Assembly (NCBI GenBank): GCA_012031035.1
Contig: JAAUUT010000063.1
Location: forward strand, 1-33,392
Direction of reading: 5' to 3'
DNA: 33,392 nucleotides
Origin: Candidatus Altimarinota bacterium
Lineage (GTDB): Bacteria > Cyanobacteriota > Cyanobacteriia > Cyanobacteriales > Microcystaceae
Under the pieces are notes generated by a model. It worked only from the letters and a program-made list of their open reading frames with translations, did no database searches and was not told the origin of the DNA. How positions within the stretch are numbered: the first letter of the stretch is position 1; every line of letters begins with the position of its first letter. This document shows positions 8,285-18,203 of the stretch, in pieces. The position numbers and the translations under genes were made by a program.

Positions 8285-9229
8285 TTACTGCGTTGTGCCC
8301 AATATTTTGGCATCGATCGCGTCTAAAATTTGAGAGTCTACTTCACTCTCAAACTTTCTCGCAAAATGAAAATCTTCATTGGTGAGAATAGAATAATCCT
8401 TTAAGGTTAAAATTCGAGCATGACCGCCAGGTTGTTCGTGAGTATCAAAGTAACGCTTAGGATCGTTGCAAAGTTTAAATTTTTGACTATTAACTAAAAT
8501 CGTTTGTACGAAGGATTCATCAGAAACAACAGTTTTTTTGTAGTATCGGACAAGATCTGGACGAGCCTCAATAAAACCTTTTAAATACGCAACGCATCGT
8601 TTTGAAAGTGTGTGCCACTGATAGCCACCGTAACAAATAAAATTTTCGTTAAAAGGAATAGATTTTGCCGGAAAGCCAACCAAAGAACCATAAGTTAAAA
8701 AAAATTGAATGGGAATCAGCTTTTGAAGTTTTGAAAACTTGACGATTTCGTAAACCGCCCTAAGTAATTCTCTTATCGAGTCGGGTAGACGATAATACTG
8801 ACAGTAATATCGTTTCCAAGCGCGTCCTTTTCCCCAAGGACTTTCTTTTGAAAAGATATCCCAATAACGAATAAAGCCGTTATAGTCGGTTTGTGCGAGG
8901 AAATGTTCGATTTCAGCAGGCGCTTTAGTTGGATAATCCTGTCCAGAAAGATAAATCAGCCAATCAAAATCCGACTCATTCTCAAACAACCAATCAACTG
9001 CATTCAAATAAGGTTGTAGTAGCGAAAAGTCACCTCGAAGCGAAGGAGATTTGCTTTTGAGTAAATGAACGTCTCCTAACCCTTGGAGCGGGGTAATATC
9101 TAGGTGAGAACTGGTAAAATCGTGACCGATGAGAATCTGTGCGTCAGGACTCGATGTTTTAATAGTGCGAACTAATCGATAGATTTGTGCTGGATTTTTG
9201 TGAGTCTGGATGAAATAACAGACTTTCAT
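8285..9229 (-). CDS. GT14-type (core-2/I-branching) glycosyltransferase, copy 2
   Basis: This is a paralogue of the neighbouring gene, 314 residues from MKVCYFIQTHKNPAQIYRLV. It has the same conserved positions: FDWLIYLSGQDYPTKAPAEI, FICYGGYQWHTLSKRCVAYL and VSDESFVQTILVNS. A longer frame to 9337 exists, but its extra 36 residues do not align with copy 1 and would overlap the upstream glycosyltransferase gene, so ATG 9229 is chosen. That ATG lies 13 bases past the stop of the upstream gene. The middle region (about residues 140-200) differs most between the copies, so acceptor specificity may have diverged. That is inference. Confidence 0.78.
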   Translation of the reverse strand: MKVCYFIQTHKNPAQIYRLVRTIKTSSPDAQILIGHDFTSSHLDITPLQGLGDVHLLKSKSPSLRGDFSLLQPYLNAVDWLFENESDFDWLIYLSGQDYPTKAPAEIEHFLAQTDYNGFIRYWDIFSKESPWGKGRAWKRYYCQYYRLPDSIRELLRAVYEIVKFSKLQKLIPIQFFLTYGSLVGFPAKSIPFNENFICYGGYQWHTLSKRCVAYLKGFIEARPDLVRYYKKTVVSDESFVQTILVNSQKFKLCNDPKRYFDTHEQPGGHARILTLKDYSILTNEDFHFARKFESEVDSQILDAIDAKILGTTQ

Positions 9230-9242
9230 ATTTTCAGTAACG

Positions 9243-10307
9243 TTAAGATTTTTGTGAAAAAAGCGATCGCCATCGCGTGCGAATCCCCATACTACTACGC
9301 CATTTTTGCATTGATTTTCGCAATTCTCTCGTTTCAATAGCGAGCCAACGTTTCTTCAAAAAGCTTTGTCGATACAATGGAGAAGAACGCCAAATCTCAT
9401 AAGCAGGAACGATCTCATTGGCTATTAAATTTTTCCATCGTTGCGTGAGATTAACAATATTAGTTTCTTTGGCTCGAAGTTTACCATTTTCGACGATCGC
9501 TCGATACAATTCTTTGTCGTCGCGCAAACGCTCCAGAGCCGCTATAATATCGTCGAGCGAGCTAACTTCTACATAATCGAGTTGGCTTTTACGTTCTGCT
9601 TGATAAGCAGACTCGCAACCTAAAATTGCAGGGACTCCGGCGTGCCAAGCATTGTAAAGTTTAGTAGCCGGTTTCCAGGTAAAATCTTTTTGAGTGAAAC
9701 TGCGTACCGCTAGGATAGCATCCACCTCGCTATAGTTGTTCCAACGCTCGAAATTATCCATAACTACCCAGTTTAAACCAAGTGCTTTTACCCGCTCTTG
9801 CCAAGATGCGGCTTGTAATTCGGGAAGCAAATTGTCTGCTAAACCAAAAAAAGCAATGTTTTCAAATCGATCTTCTCGCGTATAATCGCGAGGAATTAAT
9901 CCGGGCTGAGGCCATAATGGCATATAATAGTTTAGTCCCGGCAGTAATAAGCGATCGCCGAGTAGCATTAAATCTTTGACTAGTCCTTTGGCATTCTGTA
10001 CGATGTGAATCTGTGCGTAAGGATGTCGCGCGCGATCGGCTTGCAAGCAAACGAGCAACAATTTAGCTGTTGGCTGCCAATCGGAGGGAAGTGAATCCCA
10101 ATGAGCGATTACGATTCCTTCGTCGGGAAGCGTTCCGACTAATTGACAGGGAAACCCATCAGCATGAAGGCGTAAATAGGTTTGCAAAGTCCAGCAATAG
10201 ATTCCGCGTCTAAATCCTAACCAATAGCGATCGGCATCGGGCGGCAAATCTTCAGCCCAATCTTGTTGGGGTAGGTAAAAATAAATGAGTGGTAAGCGAT
10301 CGCTCAT
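9243..10307 (-). CDS. Glycosyltransferase, GT-B-like
   Basis: This 354-residue protein has a C-terminal half typical of GT-B glycosyltransferases: FTWKPATKLYNAWHAGVPAI and then LGCESAYQ, in the position of the nucleotide-sugar binding segment, followed by SSLDDIIAALERLRDD. The N-terminal half (IYFYLPQQDWAEDLPPDADR) is less conserved and I do not recognise its acceptor domain. It is the first gene of the minus-strand cluster that continues with two GT14 genes and two sulfotransferases; gaps are 13-28 bases. A 198-base region separates it from the divergent amidase gene and should hold the cluster promoter. The specific sugar is unknown. Confidence 0.65.
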   Translation of the reverse strand: MSDRLPLIYFYLPQQDWAEDLPPDADRYWLGFRRGIYCWTLQTYLRLHADGFPCQLVGTLPDEGIVIAHWDSLPSDWQPTAKLLLVCLQADRARHPYAQIHIVQNAKGLVKDLMLLGDRLLLPGLNYYMPLWPQPGLIPRDYTREDRFENIAFFGLADNLLPELQAASWQERVKALGLNWVVMDNFERWNNYSEVDAILAVRSFTQKDFTWKPATKLYNAWHAGVPAILGCESAYQAERKSQLDYVEVSSLDDIIAALERLRDDKELYRAIVENGKLRAKETNIVNLTQRWKNLIANEIVPAYEIWRSSPLYRQSFLKKRWLAIETRELRKSMQKWRSSMGIRTRWRSLFSQKS

Positions 10308-10505
10308 TATGGAGGTTTCATTAATTTTTGAAAAGTAAGGTGTTACTTAGTAGAAAATAATACCGGATGGGATTGCACTCAACAAGTGCATCTCCCAGAA
10401 GTAATTCAGTGGGATATTTAAATCGGATTTGAGAGAATTAAATATTTTGACTTTGAGTTATTTTTAACTGAAAGTTTGGCGATCGCAACCAAATAATTTG
10501 ATCTG

Positions 10506-12263
10506 ATGAGTAAAATTTTCAAACACTCTTCTTTGCTAGCCTCTTCAGCTTTGATGCTGGGATTTTTTCCGCTCGAATCTCAAGCCTTTATCTTTAAACT
10601 TGAAGAAGCCACCATTGCTGATGTTCGCTCGGCATATGAAACAGGAACGCTCACCAGCCGCCAACTGACACAAATGTATCTCGATCGCATCGCAGCCGAC
10701 GATCGACGGAGATCGAACTTAAACTCTATAGCCTTCCTCAATCCTAACGCACTAGAAGATGCAAAAAGACTCGATCGATTGCGATCGCAAGGAACAATTC
10801 TCGGCCCTTTACACGGCATTCCAGTCGTCGTCAAAGACTCCTTTAATGTAAAAGGGTTGCCAACTACTAACGGCGTTGGCGCTTTCAAATCTCTTATTGC
10901 GCAAGAAGATGCTTTCGCAGTCGCCAAGCTTCGGGAAGCAGGAGCGATTATTTTGGGCAAAGCCAATATGAGTACCTGGGCATTCTCGTATGATGGTATT
11001 AGCGAATCCTACGGGTCAGTTATTAATCCTTATGCACCAGATCGAACCCCAGGCGGCTCTAGTAGCGGTTCGGCAGTAGCAGTAGCTGCTAACTTTGCTA
11101 TGTTAGCTATGGGAGGGGAGACAGGTGGTTCCATTCGCGTACCGAGTACCCATAACGCCTTAGTCGGACTCAAGCCTACTGCTGGACTCATCTCCGTAGA
11201 TGGTACTTGGCCGCTCGTAACCGAGCGAGACGTTATCGGGCCGATGGCAAGAAATGTTTCCGATGTCGCTATTGCAATGGATGCGCTGGCTCGTTTCGAT
11301 CAAAATAATCTCTGGAACCCCTACATTCCCAACCCCGACGAAATTCGCCCCGATTCTTACACTAATTTTCTCGATAATACTTCCCTAGAAGGCAAAGTGC
11401 TAGGTTTACCTCGACCCTACATCGGCAAAGGCGACCCCAACAAAGGGCCGAGCTTTCCGGTAGATCCCCAGGTCGATACGGCATTCGAGCGAGCAAAACG
11501 GGTTTTGGAAGCACAAGGAGCAACGCTAGTCGAGGTGGATATTCCCGTATATGAAGGCGCGTTTGTCGATGGTCTTCCAGACGCTTATACTTCTACATTG
11601 TTCGAGCGGGATTTGCAGTCGCGAGCTTATTATTACGAGCAGCTTATTAAAGGATATGACGACGATCGCATTAAATCTTTTGTCGATCTACTCAACATCC
11701 TCCCACAAGATTATGTCTATTACGATTACGTCCAACAAATTGCCGATACGATTTCTAGCGGTCAAGCTAAACCGTGGAGCGACATTCCAGCAATCGCAGC
11801 AGCTTTCGAGGCAATCGGTCAAGTGCGAACCCAACAATATGAAGATTTTATGGCAGATAATGGCATTGATGCCTTTGTTTTTCCTACCTTGAACTATCTC
11901 GCTCCACCCCAGGGGCCAGAAGGCGATGAAGTTTATGCTATTTATGGCACTCTACCCGCAAGATTAGAAGCGAATATTCTTGGATTGCCAGCCATAACCG
12001 TACCAATGGGATACTCAAAAGAAGGAATCCCTATGTCGCTGGAATTTATGGGCAATTATTTTGGCGAAGCAGAAATCATTAGTTACGCTTACGATTACGA
12101 ACAAGCAACTCAATTTCGTCGCCCTCCGAGTCTGCCAATTCCCGAACCTACCACAGCGCCTACCTTAGTTTTACTGGGTTTGGGTGCTTTTACGTTTAAG
12201 TTGAAATCTCGAAGATTCTATCTAGCCAAGATTAAACCAAAAACTCGCGATCGTAACAACTAA
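10506..12263 (+). CDS. Exported amidase-signature hydrolase with PEP-CTERM tail
   Basis: This is an amidase-signature enzyme of 585 residues that hydrolyses a C-N amide bond. The Ser-cisSer-Lys triad is visible: K110 in GIPVVVKDSF, S185 in TPGGSSSGSAVAVAANFAM, and nucleophile S209 in GGETGGSIRVPSTHNALVG. Spacings of 75 and 24 match the mammalian FAAH triad. Residues 1-27 are a signal peptide (hydrophobic LLASSALMLGFF, cleavage after SQA). The C-terminus has a PEP-CTERM sorting signal: PEPTTAPT at 546-553, a short hydrophobic stretch VLLGLGAFTF and basic residues KLKSRR. The protein is therefore probably exported and processed by an exosortase at the cell surface. The substrate is unknown. TauE/SafE follows after 6 bases, suggesting co-transcription. 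Confidence 0.87.
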   Translation: MSKIFKHSSLLASSALMLGFFPLESQAFIFKLEEATIADVRSAYETGTLTSRQLTQMYLDRIAADDRRRSNLNSIAFLNPNALEDAKRLDRLRSQGTILGPLHGIPVVVKDSFNVKGLPTTNGVGAFKSLIAQEDAFAVAKLREAGAIILGKANMSTWAFSYDGISESYGSVINPYAPDRTPGGSSSGSAVAVAANFAMLAMGGETGGSIRVPSTHNALVGLKPTAGLISVDGTWPLVTERDVIGPMARNVSDVAIAMDALARFDQNNLWNPYIPNPDEIRPDSYTNFLDNTSLEGKVLGLPRPYIGKGDPNKGPSFPVDPQVDTAFERAKRVLEAQGATLVEVDIPVYEGAFVDGLPDAYTSTLFERDLQSRAYYYEQLIKGYDDDRIKSFVDLLNILPQDYVYYDYVQQIADTISSGQAKPWSDIPAIAAAFEAIGQVRTQQYEDFMADNGIDAFVFPTLNYLAPPQGPEGDEVYAIYGTLPARLEANILGLPAITVPMGYSKEGIPMSLEFMGNYFGEAEIISYAYDYEQATQFRRPPSLPIPEPTTAPTLVLLGLGAFTFKLKSRRFYLAKIKPKTRDRNN

Positions 12264-12269
12264 CCAAAA

Positions 12270-13103
12270 ATGGGCGTTGCTGAATTAAGTAACGAGCGAA
12301 CTAAAATGCGTTTTTATTTGGCAATCTTCTCAATGTTTCCTAGTATAACCAATCTTCTTCCAGGAAATCCTCTTTTTGTTGCCTATGGTGTAATCGTCGC
12401 TTTGGGAGCAGGTTTTGTTAGAGGTTTTGCTGGCTTTGGTTTTTCAGCGTTTACTGTAGCTGGTCTGTCATTGTTATTCTCACCAGATCGTATCGTCCCA
12501 GCAAGCATGTTGCTCGAAGTATTCGCAAGCTTATCGTTGCTACGATCGGTCTGGCAAGATATTTCATGGTTATGGCTTAAACCCCTCATTTTTGGTAATG
12601 CGATCGCAGTTCCCTTGGGGGTATGGTCGCTGGCAATTATTCCATCAGCGCCACTGCAAGCATTAGTCTCAGGAGTTATCTTGTGTGCCTCTGGATTGCT
12701 GTTATCTGACATTCGTCTTCCGTGGTCGGATACCCCTCAATTACGTTTTGCCACAGGGTTATTGTCGGGATTTTTTAACGGACTGTCAGCAGTGGGTGGT
12801 ATGATTGTTGCCGTAATGTTATTCTCGACCTTGCTTTCGCCAAAAACATCGCGAGCGACCCTCATCAGCTTCTTTTTTATGAGTTATGTGTACGCTCTTT
12901 GTTGGGCACAAGGACAAGGATTAATAGACACTACTATGTTTGAATGGGTTTTATGTCTCGTAAGCTCTATGCTGGTAGGGATCGCACTCGGTCAGCGACA
13001 CTTTTTCAAGGTGAGTGAAATGCAGTTTCGTCGTATAGTGTTGCAAATTCTCGCTGTAATATCCACCCTTGGACTGGCGCGATCGTTTTTCAAGTGGCAA
13101 TGA
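12270..13103 (+). CDS. TauE/SafE family membrane permease
   Basis: This integral membrane protein of 277 residues belongs to the TauE/SafE family, whose characterised members export sulfite, sulfoacetate or related organic anions. It has about eight hydrophobic segments. The first repeat carries GAGFVRGFAGFGFSAFTVAG and the second FATGLLSGFFNGLSAVGGMI, the two glycine-rich family motifs. The annotated ATG at 12270 gives a 12-residue polar lead; ATG 12306 (MRFYLAIFSMF) is an equally likely start. The gene lies 6 bases after the amidase gene. A link between the two, such as export or uptake of an amidase product, is speculative. Confidence 0.82.
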   Translation: MGVAELSNERTKMRFYLAIFSMFPSITNLLPGNPLFVAYGVIVALGAGFVRGFAGFGFSAFTVAGLSLLFSPDRIVPASMLLEVFASLSLLRSVWQDISWLWLKPLIFGNAIAVPLGVWSLAIIPSAPLQALVSGVILCASGLLLSDIRLPWSDTPQLRFATGLLSGFFNGLSAVGGMIVAVMLFSTLLSPKTSRATLISFFFMSYVYALCWAQGQGLIDTTMFEWVLCLVSSMLVGIALGQRHFFKVSEMQFRRIVLQILAVISTLGLARSFFKWQ

Positions 13104-13148
13104 AGTTTTATTAGTTTTTAGAAAAATTCTCTTAAGTTCCACCCAAAA

Positions 13149-13541
13149 ATGTTGTATTTATGGGATTTAGCCCTTTTTTGGGCAGTTGAAACGCGCAATT
13201 GTTTGCATTGTATTGCCTTAGTAGAGTTTAGTTCTAATTATGGTGCGATCGCCCAATTGGATTCTCAAATCGTTCTTTCTTTCCAAACGAAAACCTATAC
13301 TATTAAGATTTATCGCCAGGAAAGTCGCTTGCTGATGGATGTTTACAATAAAAAAACATCCGACTGGATGCTTAATGGCGCTCTTGTAGAAACTGCTAGT
13401 TCTCCCGATGGAACTAGCTATTGGCATAGAGAGAAAGGAAAATTTATCTTTCGCGTTTACCAACGAACAGACGGACGTAAATGGATAATAATTAATTCAT
13501 ACGGTCAAGCCTTTGACGAAATTTGGGAAGGCGAAATTTAG
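13149..13541 (+). CDS. Small hypothetical protein, probably exported
   Basis: I do not recognise this family. The frame encodes 130 residues. From about residue 35 it looks like a mature secreted beta-rich domain: LDSQIVLSFQTKTYTIKIYR, then WMLNGALVETASSPDGTSYW and GKFIFRVYQRTDGRKWIII. The AIAQ just before it resembles a signal-peptidase site, but the N-terminus (MLYLWDLALFWAVETRNC) is a poor signal peptide. A TTG at 13187 in another frame begins MKRAIVCIVLP, and a one-base change would join it to IALVEFSSNYGAIAQ, a good signal peptide. Given other indels in this window, the true start may be there. It ends 28 bases before the convergent cupB stop. Confidence 0.5.
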   Translation: MLYLWDLALFWAVETRNCLHCIALVEFSSNYGAIAQLDSQIVLSFQTKTYTIKIYRQESRLLMDVYNKKTSDWMLNGALVETASSPDGTSYWHREKGKFIFRVYQRTDGRKWIIINSYGQAFDEIWEGEI

Positions 13542-13568
13542 CCAGAAAAATCGCCTTTAGCTTCTTTC

Positions 13569-14698
13569 CTAACTATTGGCATCTACCAAACGAGAAGTTT
13601 TGAAGCGATTCATCCAACTTTCTAAATAAGCACGATTTGCTTTTTGCTCCTCAAGGTCTTTAGTATCTAAGGGATGGGGTGCTAATCCTTTAATGGCGGC
13701 CGTTGTCACGCAAAACATCGACTTCTGAAAACTTTGGCAAATTTTAACTAAAAGATCGTCTTCTTGGCGAAACCCTGACGATAAATTGCAAGCAGATAGT
13801 CTGGCAGAAAATGACGCATATCCTGCATTAACAGCGAAGGGGGAATGCCTGCACCGCCTGTTGGCAAAGGATCGGCATACAATGCTCCATAAGCAAACAT
13901 TCCTTGATCGTAGGGAATTTGATACACTTGAGCATTGTAAGAAATCGTTCCAGGAAAAGGCGTTCCTCTAAAAAAGACGGCCTCTACATAGGGAACAGCC
14001 GTATCGGGGAGAAAGGTTAAGCCTGCCGATTGAGGAATCAAATCGTAAGCTTGACCCCGAACCTTGACTTGGTAAGTAATCGGTCGATTAGCATCCGCCA
14101 CTAATCCATCAAGGATGTGTTGTACCACTTGGGGAATTGTTTTGATTTCTTTGCGGTCGTAGCGATCGCTTAAACTGAGGAACATATCGGCCATCACCCG
14201 CCAAAATTGCCCTAAGCCGCTATAGTAAGCCATTTGTCGCATTTGTTCTGGCAAAAATTCTGGGAAAATTTTGTGCAGTCCCAGCATGAAAGGGTTACTT
14301 TTAAATTTTGCCTGAATGACTTTTTCTGTTGCTTCTCTAAAAGCTGGCGTATCGCAATAAGCATCCAATCCGCCGCCGCCATGCCATAACATGACTTTCA
14401 TACAATATTCGGCATACTCAAAGTTAATGCGATCGTGCCACCAATGCCGTAGTAATTTTGCCCAAGAGAATTCCCCGTTAAAGTATTTAAAAAAAGGGAA
14501 CAACAGCAAAAATTGATTGTCGGCAATATAGATTAGATTGCGGGAATAAGCATCTAGGACTACACCATAACTTTTGAGGATGCCGACAACTTCAGTGACA
14601 TTTTCAGGAGAGTCTTGTAATAACGCTTCTCCCGATTCTAAACTATATATGTATTTGGCGAGGGGATGTTTGGACGATTCTAGTTGCGTACTAATCAT
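13569..14698 (-). CDS. cupB: CO2 hydration protein CupB/ChpX, frameshifted near 3' end
   Basis: CupB is the thylakoid subunit that gives the NDH-1MS' complex its energised CO2-to-bicarbonate hydration activity (low-affinity, constitutive CO2 uptake). Family blocks seen are FSWAKLLRHWWHDRINFEYA, LWHGGGGLDAYCDTPAF and PYDQGMFAYGALYADPLPTG. The frame as given stops at 13748 after YRQGFAKKTIF. Adding one base near 13769 (GGTTTC-CGCC) continues with RQEDDLLVKICQSFQKSMF, TTAAIKGLAPHPLDTKDLEE and LESWMNRFKTSRLVDANS, the expected family end, for 376 residues. It follows ndhD4 by 8 bases. It is named cupB rather than cupA because of the ndhF4-ndhD4 partners, the ccm neighbourhood and no cupS downstream. 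Confidence 0.88.
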
Positions 14699-14706
14699 AA
14701 CGACTC

Positions 14707-16232
14707 CTAATTGTAGGGCTTGGTCATCGAATTTTCGAGTAAAGGTTTTGTTGGTGGAATGTAAGAAATGTTATCTTCCGTCGCTGCTAACAAAACTGCA
14801 ACTTGTGGTTCGCTCCAACGGATCGCCCAATTCGGTACAATTCCTAGAATGACAATTAATAGAGCAAGTGCGATCGCAGGCATTCTTTCCGACCAGAATA
14901 CTTTCGGCAATTGCGATAATTCTGGGGTGAGACGACCAAAAAAGACGCGGTTAACCATCAGCAAGAAATAAACCGCCGTCAACCCACTCCCGATAAGACA
15001 AAGGAGCGTTTGTACGGGAAAAATTGGGAAACTGCCTCGAAAAACCAAAAATTCAGCAATAAAACCAACCATTCCAGGAATTCCAGCACTTGCCATTACG
15101 CCCAAAATCATTAGGGTTCCAGCAATAGGTAATCCTCGCTCTGGGTTGAGTAGTCCTTTTAAGAAATAGACATCGCGACTTCCCGTTTTTTGTAGACAAC
15201 TCCCACCAGCAAAAACAACATGGCAGAAATTAAACCGTGACTGACCATTTGGAAAATTGCAGCCGTAATACTCAAGCGCGTCGTTGCTGCTGCTGCTAGA
15301 AGAATATAAGCCATGTGCGCGATAGAAGAGTAAGCGACTACTTTTTTCATATCTCGTTGCGCGATCGCACAGGAAGCGCCATACAGGGCGCTAATGGCGG
15401 CTAGAGTTGCCATAGAGGGCGCTAAAACTACCCAAGCATCTAAAAATAATCCTATCCCAAATCTCAACAATCCATAGGTTCCCAGCTTCAATAACACGCC
15501 AGCTAGTATTACAGAAATGGGAGTAGAAGCTTCTACGTGAGCGTCTGGGAGCCAAGTATGGAAAGGAAAAATGGGGATTTTGATCGCTAAACCGACTAAA
15601 AGGGGAGCTAGTAAAAGAAGTTGCGTATCGACAGGTAAAGTATGCGATCGCAACGGTTCGTAATCAAAACTTTGAGCGCCACTCAACCATACTAATCCTA
15701 AGAAAGAAATGAGTACCAAAAATCCCGAAATTGCTGTATAGAGGAGAAACTTCATTGCTGCATAGCCTCTTCTTTCTCCTCCCCAAATCGCGATTAGGAA
15801 ATACAACGGTACGATTTCTAGTTCGTAGAAAAGGAAAAACAGCAGTAAATCCTGCGCTAAAAATGCCCCAGCAACGCCCCCACTCAAGATAAATAATAAA
15901 GCGTAGTAAAATCGAGGTCGATGAATCGATTCGCTACTACTGTAGATAGCTATTAGGGTTAGCAGGCTATTGATAAAAATCAAAGGAAATGACAGCCCAT
16001 CGATTCCGAGATGGTAACTTAGACCAAGCCAGTTAATCCAGGGAAGATATTCAGATAATTGCATATCGGGGTTAGTCGGATTAAACTCAAACCCCAAAAT
16101 AAGATTCAAAACTAATACGCTACTAGCAACGACTAACGCTATTTTCCGAGTCCCAATAGCTTCGAGTTTCCCCGGATAAAATGTAATTAGGGCTGCACCT
16201 AAGAATGGCATCCAGACTAAGGCACTGAGCAT
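14707..16232 (-). CDS. ndhD4: NDH-1 subunit NdhD4, frameshifted internally
   Basis: This is the proton-pumping antiporter-like membrane subunit of the CO2-uptake NDH-1MS' complex. The first part (from 16232) has HLGIDGLSFPLIFINSLLTL, LLLFFLFYELEIVPLYFLIA and KIPIFPFHTWLPDAHVEAST, then IAQRDMKKVVAYSSIAHM. The frame stops at 15159 after GVVYKKREVAMSIS. One extra A in the A6 run (plus strand T6 near 15187-15192) gives VYKKTGSRDVYFLKGLLNPE and then RGLPIAGTLMILGVMASAGI, in frame with the rest to 14707, for 508 residues. The conserved C-terminal pump motif GIPGMVGFIAEFLVF is intact. It sits between ndhF4 and cupB, all on the minus strand. Confidence 0.9.
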
Positions 16233-16308
16233 TGTTTTTCTATTTACTCCTTAATGTTAGCAATGGGCGATCGCGCTCATTATAATCAGCGAAAAAATTT
16301 CTTTATCT

Positions 16309-18203
16309 TTAATTGAGAAGCGACGACCAATAATCAAATACAGTAGACCATTGACCGCTAAGCGCAAACCAAAGCAACAAACCCACACCTAGCAAAATCG
16401 TCAAAACATAAAATTGCGACTGACCGGAGACATTATACTTCAGGGCATTGCCTCCAAAAACCGTTGCCAAACTGACAAAGTTAACCATCCCATCGATAAC
16501 GTAGCAATCGAACCAAGCTGATAGTTTCGCTAATGTGGCTACAGCCCAGACTACTGTATAGCTATAAATCTTATCGAGGTAGAAGTCGTAAGCCAATAAA
16601 TCTTGAAAAATCGTTGATAAAGTTGCGTAGGTCTTGCCCATGCCCGACGCAGTTCTAAATATGCTCCCAGAAGAAAACCAACTAAACCCGAAAGCATAAA
16701 TAAGGGAATAGCATACTCAGCAATGATTGGGTTGTCATTCGCAAAAGGAGTGGTTGGACTCAACCAAAGCGACCACCGGATAGGAATAAGGGGAGTTAGT
16801 AAAACAATAATCGTCAAAGTGACCATCGGTAAAGCCATTGGCCAAGGCACTTCTGGGGCCCTGCGCGTTTTACTCTGCGACTGACCGAGAAAGACCAAAC
16901 GAAAAACACGGGTTAAATTCAAGGCACTAAAGAGATTGACAAATAGCAATATTCCTAATAACCACCAATTGACTCCCCAGGAACCATTTAACCAACGCTG
17001 CCACGTCCAAAACATTCCCATAGGCATGAGAGCGACCAAACCCGCACCGCCTACCACAAAGGCCGAGGTGGTCGCAGGCATTCGCGACCACAGACCGCCC
17101 AATTCTGTAATATTTTGGTTGCTCGTGGTTTGAATAATCGAACCCGCACTCATAAATAAAAGCGCTTTTGCAACTCCATGAGTCAATAAAAGCAAAAAGG
17201 CAATATCGACGTGACCCAACCCTACCGCAATAAATACTAATCCTAAGTAAGCACTAGTCGAATGACATAGCGTTCGCTTAATATCGATTTGAGCAAGAGC
17301 AATTAACGAGGTTCCAATTGCCGTAATCGTCCCAATAACAATGAGAGTATCTGCGGCAACTGAAGAGAGGGTAAAGACGGGTTGCAGTTTAATCAGTACA
17401 TACGCACCAGCCGAGACAACGATTGAATTTCGCATAATTCCGGCAGGGTTCGGCCCTTCCATCGCTTCGTCAAGCCACAGATTGAGCGGAAATTGAGCGC
17501 ATTTTCCGGTCGGTCCTGCAATGAGAGATAATCCTAACAAAGCGGCGGTTAGTGGTGGCAAAGGGGAAGTAGCTGCCCAATTTTCTAGTTGGGAAAAGGA
17601 TAGACCCGCCCCGTAGCTAGAAAGTGCAACCAATCCCATCAATAAGATAATGTCCCCAACTCGTTTGGTTAAAAAAGCATCTCTAGCTGCTGTAACCACT
17701 AGAGGTTGTGCGTACCAGAATCCTACGAGTAAATAGGTAGACAGAGTGAGCATTTCGAGAAGGGCATAACTGAGAAACAAGGAATCGCTTAAAGCAATTC
17801 CACCTAATGCTGCTTCAAAGAAGCCCATCAAACTAAAAAATCTGGCTAATGCCCAGTCTTTTTCCATATAGCCAAGCGCATAGATTTGCACCAAAAGACT
17901 GATACCAGCAACGATTTCTAATGCACCAACACTAACTGGCGACAGTTCTATCGATAAAGTTAAGTCTAAATCTGCAACTTGTAGCCAGTGAAAGACCAAT
18001 TGCTCTGTTTGCCTCTGCCAAATCAGATAAAAGATTGTCGTCCCATGAACAAAGGCAACAACTGTCATTAATAAATTCAAATATGCTGCTGGTCGTGGGC
18101 CAGTGTTACGGATAATTCTCATCGTCCACGGCAGCGTTAAACAAGACCCTATTAAGCTATAAAAGGGAATCAGCCAACAAGAATAAATCAAAAAATCACT
18201 CAT
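16309..18203 (-). CDS. ndhF4: NDH-1 subunit NdhF4, frameshifted near 3' end
   Basis: This is the distal antiporter-like membrane subunit of NDH-1MS', adjacent to CupB in the complex. Visible features are RNTGPRPAAYLNLLMT near the N-terminus, FLTKRVGDIILLMGLVALSS, GKCAQFPLNLWLDEAMEGP with the lysine of the proton path, AGIMRNSIVVSAGAYVLIK and KRTLCHSTSAYLGLVF. The frame stops at 16551 after a switch at QRFFK. One added T in the T5 run (plus strand near 16606-16610) restores QRFFQDLLAYDFYLDKIYSY and the C-terminal lateral helix, ending at 16309, for 631 residues. It is the first gene of the ndhF4-ndhD4-cupB set and is divergent from ccmK2, as I recall for Nostoc PCC 7120 alr0869-0871. Confidence 0.9.

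Noticed and set aside
8285..9337. Extended start for GT14 copy 2
   Set aside because: The added residues do not align with copy 1 and overlap the upstream glycosyltransferase gene.
16551..16641. Overlap of two NdhF pieces as two genes
   Set aside because: Both pieces join into one standard NdhF4 after adding one base in a T run.
13569..18203. Assignment as the high-affinity NDH-1MS set (ndhF3-ndhD3-cupA)
   Set aside because: No cupS follows, and the position divergent from ccmK2 matches the ndhF4-ndhD4-cupB arrangement; a phylogeny of CupA/CupB would confirm.
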